Below are positions 25,862-33,800 of a DNA stretch of 46,017 nucleotides, piece by piece. A model generated the notes under the pieces. It saw nothing but the letters and a program-made list of their open reading frames with translations. It searched no databases and was not told where the DNA came from. The translations under genes and the position numbers were made by a program. This DNA is from Pseudomonadota bacterium (GTDB lineage: Bacteria > Desulfobacterota > Binatia > UBA12015): the NCBI GenBank assembly GCA_005777805.1, contig SXLG01000104.1:1-46017 (forward strand). Reading direction: 5' to 3'. How positions within the stretch are numbered: the first letter of the stretch is position 1; the number at the start of each line of letters is the position of its first letter.

Positions 25862-28078
25862 TGCCCGCAGGCGCACGTCGCCCGAGCGCACGGTCAGTCC
25901 TTGACGATCGAAGTAGTCGAGCAGGGCCAGGGCATGGCGCCGGCTTGCCCCGATGCGGTCGCGCAGGCCAGCCGCGCTGAGCGTGGGCGACTCGGCGAAG
26001 CAATCGAGGATGCAGGCGCGGGCCTGCGCGAGGGCGCTCGGGGCAAAGAAGAGGTCGGCGGCCACGGCCACCGCTTGGTCGCGTTGCTCGAGCGTGTGCA
26101 GCAGGCGCAGGACTTCGTCGCGCGGCGCCCGAAAGTCAGCGCAGAGCAAGGTGAGTCCCGGTGGGGCCATGCCGGCGGTGAGGAGCTTCCCGGCGAGCGC
26201 TGCCAGGCGGGCTTCCTCGCTTACTGCGGGGAGGATCTTCGCCCCCGAGGACGCCGCCCGTGGGGGACGAGGTTGGGATCGGGCCGGCTCGTCCTCCGGT
26301 CTCCGGCGTGGCGGCACGTCCGGCCCGGTGGCCCGCCGGCCATGGTCCGCAGGGAGGAGCCGGGTCCGATGCTCGGCCGAGTCCTCACGCCGCGGTCCCG
26401 TCTCGAATTGGCGAGGGGCGGGTGCAACCGCGACGCGCCGGATGCGGGTCGCGCCGGGCCGAACTCGTGCCTCGACCTGGACGGTCGCGGTCGACGCGCG
26501 CTGCCGGGCGCGGGCCAGCTCGACGTTTCGTTGCGGGGCGCCCGCGCCCGCCTGGCCCGCGGGGATGTCGAGGAGTTCGTTGTCGAGGGCGATCAGCGCG
26601 CCCTCGGCCACCAGGCGCGGCACGGCGCTCGCGAAGAGTTCGGCCGGCACAGACCAGCGCAGGCGTCCGCGTAGCGTCTCCATCTCGATCCCCGGCGCGC
26701 CGGGATGAGCCCCGAACCAGCTCGTCGCGATGGCCGCTACTGCCGTGCTGAACTCGCGCCATATCGATGCCGTGGCCAGCGCGCGCGGGTCGGTCGCTGC
26801 GGGTAGAGCCACGAGTTCGGGGTCGCGCCGGAGCTGCGCTTGGATGGCGACCGCGGGCAAGTCGAGCGCCTGTGCGATCAGGTCGAGGGGTGCGAGCGGG
26901 GAGTTCCGGAGTTCGAGAAGCGGGGCCGTGCGTGCTGCGCCGGTGGTATCGCGGAGCCGCTGCAGGCGGGCGACGGTAGCGTCATGCGGCGGGTGTCGCT
27001 CGGCGATCGGATGGAGGATCTCGCCGCTACCGAGCAACCGGCCGCCGTGTTCGCCGACGAACACGAAGCGATCGTCCGTGCACGCGACGATCGGCCGCTC
27101 GAGCGCGATCTGACAGAAGCCGCGCTCGCCGGCAGCGAGTTCTGGCGCATCGCCGAGGAGTTGGAGCTGACCGCGCGTCTGCGAACCCCCGAGGTGGAAC
27201 CGTATCGCGGTAAATTCTCGCAGGCCGCGCGGTACCCATCGGCTGACCCGGATCCAGGCGTCGAGGCGCTCGGCTCCGGTCCCGAAGCCCGGCTCGGTCA
27301 ACCAGCGGCCTCGTGTGAGGTCGCCGGGCTCGAAATCGGGCAGGGTGAGCGCCAGCCGCTGCCCCGCGCGTCCCTCGCGTGCGCTCCGTCCCTGCGCCAG
27401 GACCGCGCCGACCCGGGAGGTTCGTCCGCTCGCCAGAGCCAGCAAAGCACCTTCGCGTACCCGGCCGGCAAGTACTGTCCCGAGTGCGATCGGACCGCGG
27501 GCGGCGAGGATGAAGCCGCGCGCGATCGGCATACGGAAACGGCCGCTCTCGCGATGCGGCCGTGGAGTCGCCATCAGCGCCGCGAGCGTCTGGCCCAGTT
27601 CCTCGATCCCCCTGCCGTCAAGGGCCGACGTGATCACCGGGTCGATCGCCGCGGCCGCCGTTGCGGCGGTCATCTGGCGCAGCTCGTCCACCACCCGAGC
27701 CGCCTGTTCCGCATCGACCCGATCGGCGCGCGACACCGCGAGCACGATCGGCTGCCCGTGCAGGTCCTGGAGCCCGTCGATCTGCTCGCGCGTGGCCGGC
27801 GTGACGCCGACGTCGGCGGCCACGACACAGAGCACGACGTCGACCGCGGCCAGGCGCGCGAGGGATTGAGAGAGGCCACCCGAGCCCGCGGGGAGGTCCA
27901 CCACCCCGACCGACCGACCTGCGATTTCATGGGCGGTAAAGCCGAGATCGATGGCGCCGGCGCTCTCCGCTTCGTCGGCGGGAGGGCCGCTGCGGCCCAG
28001 GGCAGCGACAAGCGAACTCTTGCCATGGCCGACTTCGCCGGCGGTCCCGAGCAGGACACGACTCTGGGCAGCGACCAT
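25859..28078 (-). CDS. selB: Divergent SelB-like selenocysteine elongation factor
   Basis: A 739-residue protein with SelB architecture: GTPase-like domain (about 1-170), two EF-Tu-type beta barrels (about 170-340, with RGFILAARGPIALGTVLAG) and C-terminal winged helices ending LDYFDRQGLTVRSGDVRLR, the SelB end that contacts the SECIS RNA. The GTPase motifs are degraded. The P-loop reads AGEVGHGKS instead of AGHVDHGKT, switch I has AIDLGF without the usual threonine, the D-x-P-G-H motif is DLPAG with the catalytic His missing, and the guanine motif is SRAD for xKxD. A Pro/Arg-rich linker (about 540-615) makes it longer than the roughly 610-residue E. coli protein. No selA, selC or selenoprotein gene is seen here. 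The frame is intact, so it is not an evident pseudogene. Confidence 0.8.
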   Translation of the reverse strand: MVAAQSRVLLGTAGEVGHGKSSLVAALGRSGPPADEAESAGAIDLGFTAHEIAGRSVGVVDLPAGSGGLSQSLARLAAVDVVLCVVAADVGVTPATREQIDGLQDLHGQPIVLAVSRADRVDAEQAARVVDELRQMTAATAAAAIDPVITSALDGRGIEELGQTLAALMATPRPHRESGRFRMPIARGFILAARGPIALGTVLAGRVREGALLALASGRTSRVGAVLAQGRSAREGRAGQRLALTLPDFEPGDLTRGRWLTEPGFGTGAERLDAWIRVSRWVPRGLREFTAIRFHLGGSQTRGQLQLLGDAPELAAGERGFCQIALERPIVACTDDRFVFVGEHGGRLLGSGEILHPIAERHPPHDATVARLQRLRDTTGAARTAPLLELRNSPLAPLDLIAQALDLPAVAIQAQLRRDPELVALPAATDPRALATASIWREFSTAVAAIATSWFGAHPGAPGIEMETLRGRLRWSVPAELFASAVPRLVAEGALIALDNELLDIPAGQAGAGAPQRNVELARARQRASTATVQVEARVRPGATRIRRVAVAPAPRQFETGPRREDSAEHRTRLLPADHGRRATGPDVPPRRRPEDEPARSQPRPPRAASSGAKILPAVSEEARLAALAGKLLTAGMAPPGLTLLCADFRAPRDEVLRLLHTLEQRDQAVAVAADLFFAPSALAQARACILDCFAESPTLSAAGLRDRIGASRRHALALLDYFDRQGLTVRSGDVRLRA

Positions 28079-28320
28079 GACGGATGGCCTTAGCAGAGCG
28101 TCCCCGCCGATCGCCGGCGATCGATCGGCGGGGGCTTCGGTCGGGAGAGCCGGTGCAGGCTAGCGCCGAGCCGTGTGTGGTTGCTCGATCGGCGCAGGCC
28201 CCGGCTTGGCGAGCAGGGTTGGGCGATCCTCCCGTGTCGGTCCGGGTGCGCCGGACGCTGCGGCGGGCGGGCCAGGAACGGCTGGTGTTGTGGCGCGGAA
28301 CCCGTTGTCGTCGGTGGAGG

Positions 28321-28977
28321 TCACGCCCGCTTGCGGCGCTCGGCGGGCTTCGCGGGCGGGGCTGCGTCGCGCGAACGCCAGAGATACCAGGCCGCGGTCG
28401 AGCGGTAGGGGGCCCAGGGTTCGCCAATTTCAGCGAGTTCGCGCGGTCGCGGTTGCGTCTCGAGGCCGGCGCTCACGCGCCAACCTTCGCGAACCGCGAA
28501 GTCGTCGACCGGAAGCACATCTGGGCGCCCGAGGTTGAAGATCAACAGCATCTCGACCGTCCACCGCCCGATGCCACGGATCTGCACCAGCCGGGCGATG
28601 AGTTCCTCGTTGCTGAGCGCCAGCGCAGCTCGCCGCGCCGGAACGAAGCCATCGAGAGTCCTGCGGGCGATGTCGCGAACGGCCGTGGTCTTAGCCGCCG
28701 AGAGACCGCAACCGCGCAGCACGCTCTCGTCGAACTGGACCAGATCCGCGGGTTGCGGAAAGGCCTGGCCAGGCACGAGGCCCGCGACTCGGCCGATGAT
28801 GTTGGCCGCGGCCCGGGTGTGGAGTTGCTGCGAGGCGACGGCGCGCACCAGCGTCTCCCACGGCTCGCGCCGCCGGTCGATCCGAAGCCGGCAGGGGCCG
28901 ATGCGATCGATCAATCGGCGCAGGATCGGATCGGTCGAACCGAGATGTGCCACGGCGCGGGTGGTGGCTGCGTTCAT
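28321..28977 (-). CDS. alkA: DNA-3-methyladenine glycosylase (AlkA/HhH-GPD type)
   Basis: A 218-residue base-excision repair glycosylase that removes alkylated purines. It has the HhH-GPD fold: WETLVRAVASQQLHTRAA near residue 40, the helix-hairpin-helix IRGIGRWTVEMLLIFNLG (about 133-150) and VLPVDDFAVREG, with the catalytic aspartate at D158 or D159. There is no cysteine cluster, so it is not an EndoIII/MutY-type Fe-S member. It lacks the N-terminal Ada or TATA-like extension of E. coli AlkA, as in the compact AlkA2-like form. Its start codon overlaps the stop of phoD by one base, which suggests shared transcription, though the functions seem unrelated. Confidence 0.92.
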   Translation of the reverse strand: MNAATTRAVAHLGSTDPILRRLIDRIGPCRLRIDRRREPWETLVRAVASQQLHTRAAANIIGRVAGLVPGQAFPQPADLVQFDESVLRGCGLSAAKTTAVRDIARRTLDGFVPARRAALALSNEELIARLVQIRGIGRWTVEMLLIFNLGRPDVLPVDDFAVREGWRVSAGLETQPRPRELAEIGEPWAPYRSTAAWYLWRSRDAAPPAKPAERRKRA

Positions 28978-30578
28978 CAGGCCAAGACTTCGATGCCGGG
29001 GCGTCCCGCCACGACGCGGAAGCGGGCGAAGGTCGAGGCCTCGGCTGCGGGGTCGAGGGTGTCGATGCCGCGGAACTCGACCAGCGTCTCCTCCGGGGTG
29101 ATGTCGACGACGGCGTAGCCCTGACGCAGGAGATCGACCTGTTTCAAATAGGGCGCGTTGGCGGCCAGCATGATGTTCTCGGCCACATGCAGGACGTCCT
29201 CGGGCGCGATCGTGCGGGGATCGGGGTCGGCGGTGAGCGATCCGGTGACGAATTCCATCGCCGTAATCGGTGAGGCCAGGTCGTCGAAATCGGGCATGAT
29301 GTCGCTCGCCTTGTAGAAATGGGTGTGTCCGCTCGTCACCAGCACGTTCGGGATATGCTCGCGTTCGATGTGGGACATCAAGAGCCGGCGCTCGGCCTGG
29401 TAGTCGTCCCAGGCCTCGTTGGAGACGTAGAGGCCACCGTTGCGCTGCAGGGCGGGGTCCTCGGCCCGTGCTGCAGGAGTATCGTAGTCAATAAATTTCC
29501 ACGGAGCCATGTCGTAACTCGAACCGATGACCCGCCAGCGGGCACCGGTCACCCTGAGCCGACGCTCGAGCCATTTGCGCTGGCGCACCCCGAGCGTCGT
29601 GCGCCCGGGCGCGAACATCTGATCGCAGGGCGGATAGCGGGTGTCCTGCGCTTCGATGACGCCAGCGAAATTGGAATTGGCAGGGATCTGGGGATCGCGG
29701 TACTGCCGTGTGTCGAGCATCAGAACCTCGGCCAGCCGCCCCCAGCGCAGGGACCGATGAATGCGGTCGGTGCGCGGACGGCGCATCGGCATGGCCTCGA
29801 ACCAGGCCTGCCGCGCGGCGGCGAGTCGCGTTGGATCCCCGCTGCGATCGACGCCGTTGTAGAACTCGCCGTCGTCCCACACCGCCACCAGCGGGACCGC
29901 CGCGTGCAGCTCCTGCAGCAGGGGGTTCGAGTGAAACGTGCGATAGACGCCGCGGTAGTCGTCGAGGGTGAGGGTGCCCCCGTCGCTCACGTAGACGTAG
30001 TCGCCGAGGTGCATGAGGAAGTCGACGTTCTCCTGGATGATCGCGCGGTGCGCGACGTAATGGCTCTCGGTGCGCTGCTGGCAGCTCGCGAATGCGTAAC
30101 GCAGCCGATCGGGCTGGGACCGCACTGCCGGTGCGGTGCGCAGCCGGCCGACCGGGCTCACCCCACCGCCCGCCTCGAACCGGTACGAGTACCAGCGATC
30201 GCTTGCGAGGTGTCGGACGTCGATTTTTGCAATGTGCCCGTCGTCTGCGGTGGCCGTGACGACTCCGCCGCGCACGACCCGCTCCATGTCGGCCCCCTCG
30301 GCGACCGACCACACCACCTCGACCGGGCCGCGACCTGTCGGTGCCGCCACCCGTGTCCACAGCACGCACCCGCCCGGCGTCGGATCGCCGGCCTTGATGC
30401 CGTCGGGAAAGACGCTGCCCCCCGGGGCGAGCGCGCTTGCCGCCGCGGGCCCGGTCCCGCGCGGTGTGGCGAGACCCGCCGCCGTCGCGAGAGCGAGCCG
30501 GCGGAGAAACTCTCGGCGCGGCAGCGAGCTGCCGGTTCCCTCGGGCGGGGCGATTTCGCGATTCGGGGGGAGTGCCAT
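28977..30578 (-). CDS. phoD: PhoD-family alkaline phosphatase/phosphodiesterase, Tat-exported
   Basis: A 533-residue secreted metallo-phosphoesterase. The N-terminus contains a twin-arginine signal, RREFLRRLALATAAG (R21, R22), so it should be exported folded with its metals. A PhoD N-terminal Ig-like domain (GDPTPGGCVLWTRV, YSYRF) is followed by the catalytic domain with FLMHLGDYVYV, AVWDDGEFYNGVD, LDTRQYRD and TSGHTHFYKA, which match the Fe/Ca-binding motifs of the family. It hydrolyses phosphate mono- or diesters in the periplasm or outside the cell, commonly under phosphate limitation; no clear Pho box was found. The start is ATG 30578, which puts the Tat motif at the right distance; longer frames run into intergenic repeat DNA. 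Confidence 0.92.
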   Translation of the reverse strand: MALPPNREIAPPEGTGSSLPRREFLRRLALATAAGLATPRGTGPAAASALAPGGSVFPDGIKAGDPTPGGCVLWTRVAAPTGRGPVEVVWSVAEGADMERVVRGGVVTATADDGHIAKIDVRHLASDRWYSYRFEAGGGVSPVGRLRTAPAVRSQPDRLRYAFASCQQRTESHYVAHRAIIQENVDFLMHLGDYVYVSDGGTLTLDDYRGVYRTFHSNPLLQELHAAVPLVAVWDDGEFYNGVDRSGDPTRLAAARQAWFEAMPMRRPRTDRIHRSLRWGRLAEVLMLDTRQYRDPQIPANSNFAGVIEAQDTRYPPCDQMFAPGRTTLGVRQRKWLERRLRVTGARWRVIGSSYDMAPWKFIDYDTPAARAEDPALQRNGGLYVSNEAWDDYQAERRLLMSHIEREHIPNVLVTSGHTHFYKASDIMPDFDDLASPITAMEFVTGSLTADPDPRTIAPEDVLHVAENIMLAANAPYLKQVDLLRQGYAVVDITPEETLVEFRGIDTLDPAAEASTFARFRVVAGRPGIEVLA

Positions 30579-30633
30579 GCAGAGTGCAGCCTGCCAGCCC
30601 CGGCACGTGCCGTCGAGACGCAGGCGCGGCGAA

Positions 30634-30850
30634 GACCCCGCCCGGGGCGGGAGTGCGGTGGAGCGCGCGGCAGCTTCGCCCGCCACAGGTGACGCGACTT
30701 GGGGCGCACCAGCGGTCCCCGATTTTCCTGCCCCGGCCAGCGGCTGCTTCGCGCGCCACCGGTGCGTGGTCTGTGGCGGACCAGCGATCCCCGAGCCTTG
30801 TACCCCGGCAGGAAGGAGATTCGCGCGTCCCGCGTTACGCAGCCTGCGGC
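30634..30850. repeat. Degenerate tandem repeat, period 72-73 bases (three units) at the lhr 3' end
   Basis: Three successive units can be aligned. CTTCGCCCGCCACAGGTG (from 30674), CTTCGCGCGCCACCGGTG (from 30747) and ATTCGCGCGTCCCGCGTT (from 30819) are 73 and 72 bases apart, and ACCAGCGGTCCCC (30708) matches ACCAGCGATCCCC (30780). The last unit contains the lhr stop codon (30835-30837) and the codons for its final residues. The rest of the phoD-lhr gap holds no gene. Confidence 0.6.
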
Positions 30851-33800
30851 AGGCCGCCGTTCAGCGTCAATACACGGCCAGAGTTCGCGGGCAGGCGGGG
30901 ACCCGGTGTCAGGATGCCGAGCAGGTTGAGCGGGTCGGCTGCCGAGAGCACGATCGTCTCCTCCAGATCGAGGCGGCGGGCCGCGCGCAGGGCGACGACC
31001 GCTTCGGGCAGGGCGAATTGCTCGCCGGTCAGGCCAGCGATGAAGCGGCCGCCGCGGACCACGCCGCGCATCTCGAGACGGCGCAGCGTAGCGAGGACGG
31101 CCCGCCAGGGCGGGGCGGCACTCTCGCGGGCGAGCAACTCGCGCACCAGCACGCCCCAACGCCGGAGCAGGATCTCCGTGAAAGCTTCAATCGATGCATC
31201 CGTAAAGCCGCCCAGGTCGCGCGCCCGCAGGCGCGTCCACCGACCGGCTGGCGGGTGCCGGAGCACGTTACGGCGACCGGGCAGGACACGAAGCCCGCTC
31301 TCCTCCGGCGGCGCAGGCGCGCGCGACTCGAGCAGATGGCGCAGCGCCCCGAACCCATCGGCGGTGGCGAGACCGCGGGCCGCCAGCTCCCACAGGGCTT
31401 CATCGACCCGGGCGCGCGGGAGTCCGGTGGCGCGGGCGAGGTCTGCGGGGAAGGAGGCGCCCTCGCGATCGAGCGCGGCCAGCACGGCGGCGGCCGCCTC
31501 CGATCCGCTGCTCGACGTGGGGGCAGTCCGGGATGAGAGCAGTAGATCAAGCATTTCGCGAGGCGCCACGCCGATTTTCGCATTGCGCGCGGGCGCGCGC
31601 CGACGACTCGTGGCATCCGAATCTTCCGCTGCGTCGTCGTCGGTGGTGGTGGAGAACCGGCCCCAGGTCGCGACGCCACCGAGACAGAGCGCATCGAGCA
31701 TCCCCGGCTCGTACGCCCCAAGGCGCGCCGGCAGGATGTGCTCCTCCCAGCAGGCCGCGGGAAGCTCGAAGCCCGCGAGCTGCCGCAGGATGGCCTCGAG
31801 GCCTTCGCTGCCGTGCAGCCGGGTGCCCGGGGCCACGTGCTGCCAGCGCAGGAGGAAGCGCAGGAAGACCGGCAGCTCGACTGGTTCGATCTCCCGGCGC
31901 AGTGTGTCCAGCGTCCGGCGGTGGATCCGTGCGAGCAACCTGCGTTCGCACCACTGGGCGCTGGCTGTGGCTGTGTCGAAAGTGCCGCGCAGCACGCTGC
32001 CCTCGGACTCGAGCCGGGCCAGAGCGCTCTCGATCTTCGGTGTCGCGAGCCCGAGGCGCGCGGCGAGACCCGCGGCGGTCATCGGCCCGAGCATTTCCAT
32101 CCAGCCGCCGACCGCCCGGCGGATCGCCTCCTCGGGCTCCGCTGCGGATACGGGCGTGTTCGCAGCGCCGGACCCGGCCTCGATGAGGGCCGAGGGGCCG
32201 AGCGCCCGCAGGGCGGTCGAGAGCCGCTCCACGGCCACCGCGGCGCGCCACTCCTCGTCGGGTGCGGCATGGCGGGGTTCATGATTGACCACGAGGGCTT
32301 CCCCAGCCACCGCGCTGCAGCGTTCCTCGTCGGGTGCGTCGGGGCGGAATTCACGATGGACCGCGAACGCTTCCCCGGCCACCGCGTTGTGCCCTTCGGC
32401 GGGGGCCGTCCAGCGTACGCGGACGGCGCGTTCCGCGGCCATGAGTTCGTCGAGCCATGGCGTCCATGCTCCGGCGTCGGTGAGGGGCAGCCACACCAGG
32501 TCGAGCAGGGCGTCGTGCAACTCATCCGCGGAGCGGACGTCGGGCCACGCCTGGAGCCGGACCTCGGCGATGGCGGCGGCATCGAGCCGGCCGAACTCGG
32601 TGGCGAACGCCGGCGCGACGTGGCGCAGGCTCACCGCCCGTGCGCGGCGCTCCTCGAGAGGTGCGTCGTCGAGGAAGGCCCAGGGGCTCGCCGAGAGCAA
32701 CTCGTGCGCAAACGGCGAAGGGGCTGCCATCTCGCGGAAGACGACTTCGGTTGTGCCCTGGCGCAGCTCGTCGAGCAATTCTTCGAGGCCGCTCGCATCC
32801 ATCGCCTCGACCAGGCAATCACGCAGCGTCTCCTCGACCAGCGGATGATCCGGCGCTTCGATCGGGCCGGCATGGTTGTCGCCGCAGGCGATCTGGGCCG
32901 GGAATACGGCGGCGAGCAGATCCTCGGCCCGCATGCGCTGCAGATGCACCGGGACCTTGCGCCCGCCGCTGAAGCGCGCCAGCACCAGCGCGCGAGTGGC
33001 GTTCCAGCGCCAGCGGTTGGTGAACATCGGTGCCTTGAGTGCGGCCTGGACGAGGTCTGCCCGAGCGGTCTCGCGGCGCAGCATGTCGAGTGTCGATTCA
33101 ATAGGGAAGCTATGCTGTTCGCCGAGCGAGAGCAGCACGCCGTCGTCCGTTGCCGCGGCCTGGAGTTCGAAGTCGAAGGTGAGGCAGAAGCGTTTGCGCA
33201 GAGCGAGGCCGAGCGCGCGGTTGATTCCACCGCCGCGCGGCGAGTGCACGACGAGTTGCATCCCCCCGGCTTGATCGAAGAACCGCTCGACGACCAGCCG
33301 GCTCCACGTTGGAACCGTGCCGAGTGCGGTGTAGCCGGCGTCGACGTAATCGATGAGCTGTTCGGCGCCCGCCGCGTCGAGGCCGCATTCCTCCTCGAGC
33401 CAGGCCCGGGTCGGTTCGCGCGGTCCGACGAGCCGAGTCGCGACGTCCCAGCGCAGCTCGCCGACCGCGCGCGAGAGCTCGGCGGTTCGAGGTGGCGCCT
33501 CGCCGAACCAGAAGGGGATCGAGGGAGGGGTCTGGCCGGCATCGGCGACGCGGACCTTGCCGGTCTCGATGCGCAGGATCCGCCAGGAATGGTTGCCGAG
33601 AGCGAAGACGTCGCCGCGCATGCTGTCGATCGCGAAATCTTCATCGACTCGGCCGACGCGGGTGCCGCTCGGTTCCTCGACGACGTCGTAATCCGCCCGG
33701 TCCGGGATCGCGCCGCCGCCGGTGATGGCAACAAGACGTGTGCCGCGCCGGGCGCGCAGGCGGCCGTGGACCGCGTCGTGGTGGAGTCGGGCCGAGGACC

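Noticed and set aside
28079-28320. A possible tRNA-Sec gene or further repeat in the selB-alkA gap
   Set aside because: No T-loop (GGTTCGA-like) and acceptor pairing for a ~95-base tRNA could be found. Two weakly similar stretches (28209, 28263) are 54 bases apart and no better than expected for such GC-rich DNA.
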